DNA of 64,000 nucleotides, from the NCBI GenBank assembly GCA_905215555.1, contig CAJMQU010000023.1:5585-69584 (forward strand), written 5' to 3'. The translations under genes and the position numbers were made by a program. Within the stretch, counting starts at the first letter, position 1. Every line of letters begins with the position of its first letter. Shown one piece after another: positions 17,872 through 27,500 of this stretch. Below the pieces are notes generated by a model that made no database searches, was not told where the DNA came from, and saw only the letters and a list, made by a program, of their open reading frames with translations. The DNA is from an uncultured bacterium (GTDB lineage Bacteria; Bacteroidota; Bacteroidia; Bacteroidales; Bacteroidaceae).

Positions 17872-19245
17872 TTACTGCCACCCCCCACCGAGCGCTTTAT
17901 ACAGCCGCACCAGCGTTATCTGTTTATCTCGTATCGCATTGCTCAGTCCTATCTGCGCATCAAAGTATCCACGCTGGGCATCCAGCACATCCAAATATCC
18001 GATAACCCCATTGATATACTGCAACTGGGCCAACTCAACATTCGTCCGTGCCGCCTGCTCCAATTGCAGACGTGACTCATAAATCTCCTTTATCTTGCCG
18101 AAATCCACAATCGCATTCCGCGCATCCTTGAAAGCAGTCAGCACCGATTTCTCATACGCATAAACCTCCGCCTCATACGCTGCCTTCTTCGCTTTCAGTA
18201 CAGCACGGTTCTTACCCATAGCAAACAGCGGCGTCAGCAACGAACCACTCAGGAAATGATAAGGCGACTTCAAGAAATCCGAAAACTCAGCACTCTCCAA
18301 CCCATAGTGAACCGTCAGGCTCAAACGGGGAAACATATTGGTGTATGCAAGCCCCACCGCCGCATTCGCAGCGATCAGCTTCTGTTCTGCCTGACGCACA
18401 TCCGGACGGCGTTCCAACAATGTGGAAGGAAGCCCCACAGGAAGGCTTTCCGGCAATTTCACCTCTTCCGGCAACACTGAACGCTCTATCTTCCGCGGAT
18501 ACTCGCCCGCCAGAAAAGCAATGTCGTTCTCTTTGATAGAAATCTTCCGTTCCAGATCTGGCACCAGCGTTGCCGTACGTGCCAACTCCACTTGAGCCTG
18601 CTGATAAGAAGTCTCCGAGGTCAGACCACCCTCAAAACGGAGCTTCGCCAGCCGGACGCCTTCTTTACGGGCACCAAGTGTCTGGCGCACAATTGCCAAT
18701 TCATTATCCAATGCCACCAGTTCGAAATATGCCTGCGCCACTTCTGCCACCAGACTCATTTTCAATGCACGTTGTGCTTCTATCGAACCCAGGAAATCCG
18801 CCATACTCTTATCCTTCGCCCAACGCAGATTTCCCCAAAGATCCACTTCCCATGAAACGATTGCCTTGGCCTCATAACTCCGATCCGAATCGTAATTATC
18901 ACCTCCATAGTTCTCCGCCTCCTTATCCGCATACAGTTTACCACTGACTTGCGGGAAGAGATTGGCAAAGTCTATGCGCTTCATCGCCGCCAGTTCCTTC
19001 ACCCGTGCGGCAGCAATCTTCATATCCTTATTATATTCAAGCGTCCGCTCGATGAGCGCTTGCAGGGTAGTATCAGTGTAGATAGTCCACCACTGGCGAT
19101 CGGCAATGGAAAGTGTATCCTGTTCAGTAGAGTCGAGTTGCTGTGGCAGGTCCAGTTCCGGACGCGCATAGTGTTTACCCAACTGGCAGGAACTGAGCAC
19201 CACTGCCAGTACCATCATATAGTATATCGTATATTTCCTTTTCAT
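17872..19245 (-). CDS. OprM/NodT-type outer-membrane efflux lipoprotein
   Basis: A 457-residue lipoprotein with signal peptide and lipobox (VVLSSC, Cys about 20) followed by QLGKHYARPELDLPQ, the usual OprM-family start. Two outer-membrane efflux repeats make up the rest; GLPSTLLERRPDVRQAEQKL and AKLRFEGGLTSETSYQQAQ are family hallmarks. It is the last gene of a minus-strand RND operon, three bases after the pump gene, and would be the outer-membrane channel of that pump. Confidence 0.88.
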   Translation of the reverse strand: MKRKYTIYYMMVLAVVLSSCQLGKHYARPELDLPQQLDSTEQDTLSIADRQWWTIYTDTTLQALIERTLEYNKDMKIAAARVKELAAMKRIDFANLFPQVSGKLYADKEAENYGGDNYDSDRSYEAKAIVSWEVDLWGNLRWAKDKSMADFLGSIEAQRALKMSLVAEVAQAYFELVALDNELAIVRQTLGARKEGVRLAKLRFEGGLTSETSYQQAQVELARTATLVPDLERKISIKENDIAFLAGEYPRKIERSVLPEEVKLPESLPVGLPSTLLERRPDVRQAEQKLIAANAAVGLAYTNMFPRLSLTVHYGLESAEFSDFLKSPYHFLSGSLLTPLFAMGKNRAVLKAKKAAYEAEVYAYEKSVLTAFKDARNAIVDFGKIKEIYESRLQLEQAARTNVELAQLQYINGVIGYLDVLDAQRGYFDAQIGLSNAIRDKQITLVRLYKALGGGWQ

Positions 19246-19248
19246 AAC

Positions 19249-22200
19249 TTATCGTTTAAATCGCTTCGTAACTTTCTTAATATTCGCACCTTTCGCTTTT
19301 GCCTTCGCCTTATAAATCAGCACGAAGAAGAACGGTACCAGCAAGATACCTATTGTCACAGCCAGAATCATTCCAAAGAACACCCCTGTACCGATGGCCT
19401 GACGGCTTGCCGACCCCGGTCCGCTGGCAATCACCATCGGCAACATACCGAGGATAAACGCCAGCGACGTCATCAGAATAGGACGGAAACGTAACTGTGA
19501 TGCATGCAAAGCCGCTTTAACCACATTCGCCCCACGGTCCACCTGTTCCTTGGCAAACTCTACAATCAGAATTGCATTCTTTGCTGCCAGGCCGACCAGC
19601 ATTACCAAACCGATCTGGAAATAAACGTCATTTTCCAGTCCGCACAGCCATACTCCGAGGTAAGCTCCCAATGCGGCAACCGGCAGCGAAAGTAATACGG
19701 CGATAGGCACCGACCAGCTCTCATAGAGCGCAGCCAGGAAAAGAAATACGAACAGGAACACCAGTGCCAGCACCATTGCTGTCTGTCCGCCTGCCTGCTT
19801 CTCCTGATAAGAAAGTCCGCTCCATTCCACACCGATATTGTCCGGCAAGTGTTCACGGGCTATCTGTTCAATGATTTCCATTGCCTGACCGGAACTGTAA
19901 CCATCGGCAGCCCCGCCACGAATCACGGCACTGTTGAACATATTGAAACGCTTGATGCTACCCGGTCCCGTGGTGTACGAAGTTGTTCCGAGGGAAGTCA
20001 ACGGTATCATTACATTATCCGCACCACGCACAAAGAAAAGGTTAATATTCTCTTTATGTTCCCGATAGGGAGCTTCCGCCTGAATATATACACGATAGAT
20101 ACGGTTGAACATATTGAAGTCATTCACATATACCGAACCTGTATAGGCCTTCATGGTCGAGAATACATCAGCCAGAGGCACACCCGCCAGTTTCACCTTA
20201 TCCCGGTCTACATCGAAATAAAGTTGCGGAATATCCGCCTGCAAAGACGATGAAAGTCCCGACAACTCCTTGCGCTGTGATGCGTAATACATCAATGTAT
20301 CCGTTGCCTGTACCAAGTTATCGAAAGTGGCATCACCGCGTGCTTCAAGTTGCATCTCGAAACCACCGGAACTTCCCAATCCAGGAATGACTGGTGGCGT
20401 AGAGAGATAAACCTTACATTCGGGATATTCCTGAAGGTCTTTCTTCACTTGTGCCATTACTTCATCAATGGTCTGCCCGTCCCGTGCTCCCCACGGTTTC
20501 ATGATGACGGTCAGTTCACTGCGTGCCTGACTGCTGCCTACACGCGGGCTGCTACCCACTACGCTCTGCACATATTCCACAGCCGGGTTCAACATCAGAT
20601 ATTCCACTGCACGTTCCGATACGGTACGCGTGCGTTCCAGCGTTGCACCTTCAGGCAACTCAAGTTCAACTTTAAAGTATCCCTGATCTTCTACAGGCAG
20701 GAAGCTGGTCGGAATCAGCCGGTTTACCAGGAAAATGGCTATCACTATTACACCGAACGCTCCCAGCACCCTGCGAGGATTACCTATCACGCGTGAAATC
20801 TGGCGCACGTATTTGCGGTTACCCATATTCAGTGCATAATTGATATAACGGAATACGATGTTTTTCCGCTTATGGGAATCCGGTTTCAATATCAGCGAGC
20901 ACATTACCGGACTCAGTGTTAATGCAACCACCGTAGAAAGCAATACGGAAACTACAATCGTCACCGTAAACTGACGGTAAAGCTGCCCTGTGATACCACC
21001 GAGGAAACTAACCGGAACAAACACGGCTGCCAGCACCAGTGACGTAGCGATAATTGCCCCCGTCAATCCTTCCATAGCTTTCTTCGTGGCTTCATAAGGC
21101 GGCAGCTTCTCTTCGTGCATGATGCGCTCCACATTCTCCACCACCACAATGGCGTCGTCCACCACAATACCGATGGCAAGTACCAGTCCGAGCAACGTAA
21201 GTATATTGAGTGAAAAACCGAATATCAACATGAACCCGAATGTACCAATCAGAGAAATAGGTACCGCTACAATCGGAATCAATGTGGCACGCCAACTTTG
21301 CAATGACAGGAACACTACGATAATCACCAGTATCAAGGCCTCAAACAATGTCTTATATACCTCATGGATAGACTCGGAGATATAGGTTGTCATATCGAAC
21401 GGTATCTCATAACTCAATCCATCAGGGAAATTAGCACTAATCTCGTTCATTGCCTTTTTCACATTCTCCGCTACTTCCATAGCGTTGGCACCCGGAAGCA
21501 TATAGATACCCAGCACCGCTGCATTCTCACCGTTGATGCTACTCTCTGTATTGTAAGAAGAAGCCTCCAGAGATATGCGTGCCACATCGCGCAAACGAAT
21601 AATAGAACCATCCGCATTGGCACGTATCACAATTTCTTCAAACTGCGCAACTGTGGACAGACGTCCCTGCGTGGTGATAGGAATAGTGATATCCAGCCCT
21701 TTCACCGGTTGCTGTCCCAGCACACCGGCTGCGGACTCACGGTTCTGGTCTTTCAGGGCATTCTGTAAATCGGCTACAGTCAGTCCGAAGTTAGCTAATT
21801 TATCAGGCTGCACCCAGATCTGCATGGCGTAGTAGCGGCTACCGATGTTCGACACACGACCTACACCGGGAATACGGCGCAGCAAGTCGAGCACATTCAG
21901 CGTAGCAAAGTTACTCAGGTAGATTTCATCAAACTTCGGATCGGAAGACATAAGGCAGATGGTCATCAACTGGCTGGCTGCTTGTTTTTCTACCGAAATA
22001 CCGTTTTGCACCACTTCCGCCGGCAGACGGGACTCCGCCAGTTTCAGACGGTTCTGAATTTCCACTGCCGCCAAATCCGGGTCGGCAGAGATGTCAAATG
22101 TCACTGTAGCCGAGAAACCACCGGAATTGGAACTGTTGGATTCCATATAGAGCATTCCCGGAGTTCCGTTCAGCTCCTGTTCGATAGGTGTGGCTACTGC

Positions 22201-22380
22201 CTGAGATACCGTCAGTGCGCTGGCACCCGGATAAGATGCGCTGATTTTCACTACCGGCGGCGTTATTTGCGGATATTGGTCAATGGGAAGCATTGACAAT
22301 CCGATGATACCCACAATGACAATCAGTATGGAGATGACAGCCGAGAATACCGGTCTGTCTATAAAGAAACTTACTTTCAT
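19249..22380 (-). CDS. AcrB-like RND multidrug efflux pump
   Basis: A 1043-residue inner-membrane proton antiporter of the HAE1 family, full length. It begins FIDRPVFSAVISILIVIVG, has 12 predicted transmembrane helices and two large periplasmic loops, and keeps the paired acidic residues of helix 4 in GIVVDDAIVVVENV (about residues 400-415) and the GLAAKNAILIVEFAK motif of helix 10. Its ATG overlaps the stop of the adaptor gene by 4 bases (ATGA), showing translational coupling, and the channel gene follows after 3 bases. Such pumps expel bile salts, detergents and antibiotics; the exact range here is unknown. Confidence 0.93.
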   Translation of the reverse strand: MKVSFFIDRPVFSAVISILIVIVGIIGLSMLPIDQYPQITPPVVKISASYPGASALTVSQAVATPIEQELNGTPGMLYMESNSSNSGGFSATVTFDISADPDLAAVEIQNRLKLAESRLPAEVVQNGISVEKQAASQLMTICLMSSDPKFDEIYLSNFATLNVLDLLRRIPGVGRVSNIGSRYYAMQIWVQPDKLANFGLTVADLQNALKDQNRESAAGVLGQQPVKGLDITIPITTQGRLSTVAQFEEIVIRANADGSIIRLRDVARISLEASSYNTESSINGENAAVLGIYMLPGANAMEVAENVKKAMNEISANFPDGLSYEIPFDMTTYISESIHEVYKTLFEALILVIIVVFLSLQSWRATLIPIVAVPISLIGTFGFMLIFGFSLNILTLLGLVLAIGIVVDDAIVVVENVERIMHEEKLPPYEATKKAMEGLTGAIIATSLVLAAVFVPVSFLGGITGQLYRQFTVTIVVSVLLSTVVALTLSPVMCSLILKPDSHKRKNIVFRYINYALNMGNRKYVRQISRVIGNPRRVLGAFGVIVIAIFLVNRLIPTSFLPVEDQGYFKVELELPEGATLERTRTVSERAVEYLMLNPAVEYVQSVVGSSPRVGSSQARSELTVIMKPWGARDGQTIDEVMAQVKKDLQEYPECKVYLSTPPVIPGLGSSGGFEMQLEARGDATFDNLVQATDTLMYYASQRKELSGLSSSLQADIPQLYFDVDRDKVKLAGVPLADVFSTMKAYTGSVYVNDFNMFNRIYRVYIQAEAPYREHKENINLFFVRGADNVMIPLTSLGTTSYTTGPGSIKRFNMFNSAVIRGGAADGYSSGQAMEIIEQIAREHLPDNIGVEWSGLSYQEKQAGGQTAMVLALVFLFVFLFLAALYESWSVPIAVLLSLPVAALGAYLGVWLCGLENDVYFQIGLVMLVGLAAKNAILIVEFAKEQVDRGANVVKAALHASQLRFRPILMTSLAFILGMLPMVIASGPGSASRQAIGTGVFFGMILAVTIGILLVPFFFVLIYKAKAKAKGANIKKVTKRFKR

Positions 22381-23576
22381 ATGCTCTCCCCTCCCTCCTC
22401 ATCTTCTTTCTTCAACAAGGCATTGTTAACCTTGACTTTGATACCCGGACTCAACTTATGATATCCTTCCACCACTATGGTTTCACCCGGAACCAAACCT
22501 CTTTCCACCACCACCTGGTTCTGGAATTCCGGTCCTAATTCAATGAAGCGCCGTTCTACGGTAGAGTCGCGACGCATTACAAACACGTAAGCCCCCCCCT
22601 TTTCGATGATCACCGATTTCAGGGGAACAACCGTCGCATTCTCACGGACATCCAGCAACAACTTCACTTTAGTAAACTGTCCCGGCAGCAACACATGTTT
22701 CGGATTAGGCATCTCGGCACGAACAGAGAATGTACCGGTGCGAGGGTCAACCTGAGGTTCGGCAAAATCAACCAAACCTTTGAACGGATAAACTGTATTA
22801 TCGGCAAGTGTAATAGAAATATTCGGTTGCCAGGAACGGGTGGAGTCTTTTTGTCCCAGGTTCACATTGCGCTCTTTGGTTTTCAGATAGTCCAATGCCG
22901 TCATACTGAAATCGACCAGCACGGTATCACTTTTTACGACAGCTGCCAGTAACGACTTGCCTCCTGTGCCTACCAGCGTACCAAGGTCTACATAGCGTTC
23001 ACTGATATGTCCTGACAACGGGGAACGGACAATTGTATAACCCAGTTCCAGTTCTGCCTGATCCAGATCGGCCTGACTCATGGCTACGCTGGCTTGCGCT
23101 GTTTCATAAGCCGCTATCGCATTATCCAAATCCAACTGGCTGGCAGCATTCTGCTCATACAGCGGACGGATACGTTCCAAGTCACGTTGCGCTTTGTGTG
23201 CCTGTGCTTCATCCTTTTTCAGTTGTGCACGTGCCTTATCCGCCTTGGCCGCATACTGGTCGCGATTGATTACAAACAATACCTGGTTCTTCGTCACATA
23301 AGTGCCTTCTTCAAAGAGCATATTTTCCAAATACCCTTCTACACGAGCACGTACCTCCACAAACTGCTGGGCGCGGATACGTCCCACGTATTCACCATAA
23401 ATTTCCACATCATCTTGCGTCACCGGTTCTACGGCTACTACCGGCAGTTCCGGTGCTGGTGCAGGACGATGGGTGACGAACCAATAAATCCCTACTAACA
23501 ATACTATACCTACTGCGGCAATCACTACCTGCTTTTTCGTTATTCTAATTTCTCTCTGTTTGAAAAACGATTTCAT
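22377..23576 (-). CDS. AcrA-like periplasmic adaptor of RND pump
   Basis: About 399 residues from the ATG at 23576 (MKSFFKQREIRITKKQ); the longer frame from 23654 adds an implausible cysteine-containing leader with no proper signal. A transmembrane or signal segment follows (VVIAAVGIVLLVGIYWFV). Family motifs include EVRARVEGYLENMLFEEGTY, the helical hairpin, and APLSGHISERYVD-like text (RSPLSGHISERYVDLGTLVG). The C-terminus is rich in charged residues. It is the first gene of the RND operon and is preceded by two palindromes at 23708-23742 that look like operators. Confidence 0.9.
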   Translation of the reverse strand: MKSFFKQREIRITKKQVVIAAVGIVLLVGIYWFVTHRPAPAPELPVVAVEPVTQDDVEIYGEYVGRIRAQQFVEVRARVEGYLENMLFEEGTYVTKNQVLFVINRDQYAAKADKARAQLKKDEAQAHKAQRDLERIRPLYEQNAASQLDLDNAIAAYETAQASVAMSQADLDQAELELGYTIVRSPLSGHISERYVDLGTLVGTGGKSLLAAVVKSDTVLVDFSMTALDYLKTKERNVNLGQKDSTRSWQPNISITLADNTVYPFKGLVDFAEPQVDPRTGTFSVRAEMPNPKHVLLPGQFTKVKLLLDVRENATVVPLKSVIIEKGGAYVFVMRRDSTVERRFIELGPEFQNQVVVERGLVPGETIVVEGYHKLSPGIKVKVNNALLKKEDEEGGESI

Positions 23577-23677
23577 AAGCTCTCTGTTTATGTTAATGTT
23601 AAAAACCCTACAAATAAAAAACACAACTGGCGTGCCAAAGTTCGTTAACCACACCTTTATTATTCACAGCCAAAGTA

Positions 23678-23689
23678 TTAAGCGCTTAA
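23678..23689. repeat. 12-bp palindrome upstream of the RND operon
   Basis: TTAAGCGCTTAA is a perfect palindrome about 100 bases upstream of the AcrA-like ATG. Next to it the minus strand carries ATACTTTG, a weak -7 candidate, so the palindrome may overlap the promoter. Confidence 0.45.
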
Positions 23690-23707
23690 AGGGAGATTGC
23701 ACAAAGT

Positions 23708-23742
23708 GTGGAATCCACTCTACAAGTGTGGAATAATTCCAC
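23708..23742. promoter_or_regulatory. two palindromic sites, candidate operator of the RND operon
   Basis: GTGGAATCCAC (23708-23718) and GTGGAATAATTCCAC (23728-23742) are both perfect inverted repeats. They share the left part AAGTGTGGAAT and start exactly 20 bases apart, about two helical turns. They sit 130-165 bases upstream of the AcrA-like start, suggesting a dimeric repressor or activator bound twice on one DNA face. Confidence 0.6.
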
Positions 23743-23748
23743 AAAAAA

Positions 23749-23778
23749 GTCCGAACGAAACGCCCGGACTCTTCTTTT
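23749..23778 (-). terminator. terminator after the acidic-protein gene
   Basis: AGTCCG and CGGACT form a short GC-rich stem, followed on the minus strand by a run of T bases (AAAAAA on plus at about 23743-23748). It lies just past the stop at 23794 and fits a simple intrinsic terminator for the trxA-linked gene. Confidence 0.55.
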
Positions 23779-23793
23779 ACTTGCTGAAACTAC

Positions 23794-24129
23794 TTATTCG
23801 TCATCATCCAATGACTCTGTATATTCCAGTTCCCCTTGAACCACGAACAGAATCTCTTCCGGATCATAGTCACCCATCTTGTCTTTATGAGCTTCCTTGA
23901 TGATGTAATCTACAATCTGTCCCAGGTCGACTTCGACGCATCCTTCTTCATCCGGCTCTACATCGAGAATGCCGCTTTCAGAATAATACTCATCAATCAA
24001 ATCGAGGAAATAATAGAATTCGTCGTCAGAGAACTTTTCCTTTAACTCCTGCGGCAAATAATTTTTGATGTATTCGATGGTCTTTTCGTCATCGAGGTCA
24101 TCCTTTAAGAAATCGTCTTCCAGTCCCAT
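23794..24129 (-). CDS. acidic protein of unknown function downstream of trxA
   Basis: A 111-residue, strongly acidic protein (many Asp and Glu, for example LEDDFLKDDLDDEKTIEYI) with no signal peptide or membrane helix. The middle reads YYFLDLIDEYYSESGILD and VEVDLGQIVDYIIKEAHKDK, suggesting a small helical domain. I do not recognise a named family. It begins 47 bases after trxA on the same strand and is probably co-transcribed with it, ending at the hairpin near 23749-23778. Confidence 0.7.
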   Translation of the reverse strand: MGLEDDFLKDDLDDEKTIEYIKNYLPQELKEKFSDDEFYYFLDLIDEYYSESGILDVEPDEEGCVEVDLGQIVDYIIKEAHKDKMGDYDPEEILFVVQGELEYTESLDDDE

Positions 24130-24176
24130 AATAATTAGTTTTTTAGGGGTGAATACCTTATTTATATAAATACTCC

Positions 24177-24494
24177 TTACAGGAGCATTTTCTTTATTTT
24201 TTCATCAAAAGCTGATTTAGGCGCAGAACCGACCTGCTTGTCAACCAACTCACCGTTCTTGAAGAACAATACGGTAGGAATGTTACGAATGCCATATTCG
24301 GCAGGCAAATCACTGCTTTCATCCACATCACACTTACCGATGATTACCTGACCTTCATACAATTCTGCCAGTTCGTCAATAATAGGACCTACCATCTTAC
24401 AAGGGCCGCACCAAGGAGCCCAAAAGTCAATCACTACAGGTTTACCCTCTGCCAGGATTTCCTTATAGTTGCTGTCTGTAATTTCTAAAGCCAT
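24177..24494 (-). CDS. trxA: thioredoxin
   Basis: A 105-residue cytoplasmic thioredoxin. The active site WCGPC holds Cys29 and Cys32, and the cis-proline loop reads NIPTVLFF. Length and fold are those of the classic TrxA, which reduces protein disulphides using thioredoxin reductase. It has its own promoter immediately after the dnaE stop (24545-24552) and is followed by the acidic unknown gene. Confidence 0.93.
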   Translation of the reverse strand: MALEITDSNYKEILAEGKPVVIDFWAPWCGPCKMVGPIIDELAELYEGQVIIGKCDVDESSDLPAEYGIRNIPTVLFFKNGELVDKQVGSAPKSAFDEKIKKMLL

Positions 24495-24544
24495 TTCTTT
24501 AATTATTAATTATTAATTATCAATTTGGTATCTCATTGATGAAG

Positions 24545-24552
24545 CAAAGATA
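24545..24552 (-). promoter_or_regulatory. -7 element of trxA
   Basis: The minus strand reads TATCTTTG, an exact match to the -7 consensus, directly after the dnaE stop codon and about 50 bases before the trxA ATG. The -33 region would lie inside the end of dnaE. Confidence 0.6.
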
Positions 24553-27500
24553 CTAATTTATCCGGAATTCCAGTTCGGGACGCTCATTTAAATAAGATAT
24601 TAAATCACGCCCTACGGAAAGCTTCACCGGACGGGAAATCATATCCACTACCGTCTTACTGTCCGGATCGCTCACTTTGAAATACAACTCCGTCGTACCG
24701 GGATGTTCTTTCATCAGCGCTGCAAGCTCTGTTACCAATGCCTGGTTCAGTACGGAAAGCGGTATCAGTATAGTGATTTTGGAAATCAGCTTTTCCTTCA
24801 CATCGGGCAATAACTCCATGGAAGTGATTTTAACTTCCAACTCATCCTGCCGCCACTGTTTGGGCTGGCAACGGGCCTTAATAAAGAGGAAAGTACGTTC
24901 ACCCAGATATCCTTGGTAAGTCACCCAATCATTACCGAAGAACGGAAGTTCCGCAGAACCGGAATAATCTTCAATCTTGGCGATGCCATAAGGATTACCG
25001 TTCTTGCTGATACCCCGGCGCACAGAGGTCACAATACCTCCCATCGTAATTTCGCGTCCGGCAAGCGCAGCTTTATCTTCCAATTCGGCCATGCGCGTGT
25101 TGCAAACGTGCTGCAATACAACGGAATATTCATCCAGCGGGTGGGCGGAAAGGTAGATACCTACCAGGTCACGCTCTCTGTTCAGGCGGTCGAGATCACT
25201 CCAACGTTCCGCCTCGGGAATTTCGGGAGTGGCTATATCCACTACATTTTCTCCACCGAACAATGAATTGGCTGCTGCCGCCTGGTCGGCCTGATAACGG
25301 TTACCATAGCGCACCAAAGTTTCCAGAAAGACTTCATTCTTCGAATTTACGGCAAAGTATTGCTCACGCTTCAATTCCGGAAATCCATCGAAGCCACCCG
25401 CCAAAGCAAGACATTCCAAGTTCTTCTTATTACAAGCCGTCAGATTGACACGCTGCACAAAATCAAATATCCCCTTGAAAGGACCGTTCTTCTCACGTTC
25501 TTCCATGATATTCAACACAGCACCTTCGCCCACACCCTTCACCGCGCCAAGACCGAAACGGATATTTCCTTCCTGGTTAACAGTGAACTTCAGGTTACTC
25601 TCATTTACATCTGGCCCCAATACTTTGATACCCATTGCCTTACACTCGTCCATCAACTTGGTGATATCGGTGATGTTCGATAAACTTCGGCTCATCACGG
25701 CTGCCATATACTCGGCAGGGTAATTAGCTTTCAAATAAGCAGTCTGATAAGCAACCCACGAGTAACAAGTGGCATGAGACTTATTGAAAGCGTAGGATGC
25801 AAACTTCTCCCAGTCTCCCCAAATCTTTTCAAGCACTTTCGGATCGTGTCCGTTCTTGCGCCCGCCTTCAACGAATTTGGGTTTCATGTGATCCAGTTTG
25901 TCACGCAACTTTTTACCCATCGCCTTACGCAAGGCATCAGACTCACCACGGGTAAAGTCAGCCAACAGACGGGACAGAAGCATCACCTGCTCCTGATATA
26001 CCGTAATACCGTACGTATCTTTCAGATACTTCTCCATGACGGGAATATCATACTCAATCGGTTTCCGCCCATGCTTACGGTCGATGAAATCCGGAATGTA
26101 ATCCATAGGACCCGGACGGTAAAGGGCGTTCATCGCAATCAAGTCCTCGAAAGTAGAAGGCTGCAACTCACGCAAGTACTTCTGCATACCGGCAGACTCG
26201 AACTGGAACGTACCGATGGTACGGCCATCGCTATATAATTTATAGGTAACCGGATCGTCAATAGGTACCTTATCTATATTTAACACCAGGCCACGGTGCA
26301 AACGCACATTTTCAACAGCCTCCTTGATGATTGACAATGTTTTCAATCCCAGGAAGTCCATCTTGATCAAACCCGTATCTTCAATTACCGAACCTTCATA
26401 CTGGGTCACCAGCATCTTCTCCCCCGTCTCCTTGTCGTCAGCCGTACTTACAGGTACCCAGTCGGTGATGTCGTCACGACAAATAATCGTACCACAGGCA
26501 TGTACACCCGTACCGCGCACGTTACCCTCCAACATCTTGGCATATTTCAGCGTATCACGCACCAGAGGATCGGGAGACGCCTCCGCAGCCTGCAATTCGG
26601 GAACGTAATCAATGGCATTCCGCAGATTCAGTTTCTTATCGGGGATTTTATCGGGAACAAGCTTTGCCAGGCGGTCGGACTCCGACAGAGGAAGCTTCTG
26701 CACACGGGCAACGTCCTTGATGGCAAGCTTGGTGGCCATCGTACCATAAGTGATGATATGCGCCACCTTTTCCTGCCCATACTTATTGGTCACCCAACGA
26801 AGCACTTCACCGCGTCCGTCATCATCGAAGTCGATATCGATATCAGGCAATGAGATACGGTCGGGGTTCAGGAAACGCTCGAAAAGCAAGTCATATTTAA
26901 TAGGGTCGATTTTCGTAATCTGCAGGCAGTATGCCACTGCCGAACCGGCAGCCGATCCACGTCCCGGTCCGATTGACACCCCCATACTACGTCCGGCAGC
27001 AATAAAATCCTGCACAATCAGGAAGTATCCCGGGAAACCCATTGTCTTCATGATGTGAAGTTCGAACTTCAAACGTTCCCGAACTTCCTCCGACATGGGA
27101 TCACCATAAAATATCTTAGCACCGTCAAAAGTCAGTTTGGCAAGATAGTCTGCTTCCAACTTGATACGATACAATTTATCATATCCCCCCAGACGCTTGA
27201 TCTTTGCTTTGGCATCCTCTTCACTCAGCACCACATTTCCATTCTCGTCCTGAGTGAACTCATCAAACAAATCCTTTTCGGTGAATCTCTGCCGATACCC
27301 TTCTTCCGTTCCAAAGTCTTCGGGGATGGCAAAGGTAGGCATGATAGGCGCATGATCGATGGAATAGTATTCCACCTTATCCAAAATTTCAAGCGTATTG
27401 GACAAAGCTTCGGGAATATCCGCAAATAGCTCGTTCATCTCCGCTTTCGTCTTCATCCACTCCTGCTTGGTATAAAGCATGCGGTTGGGATCATCCAAGT

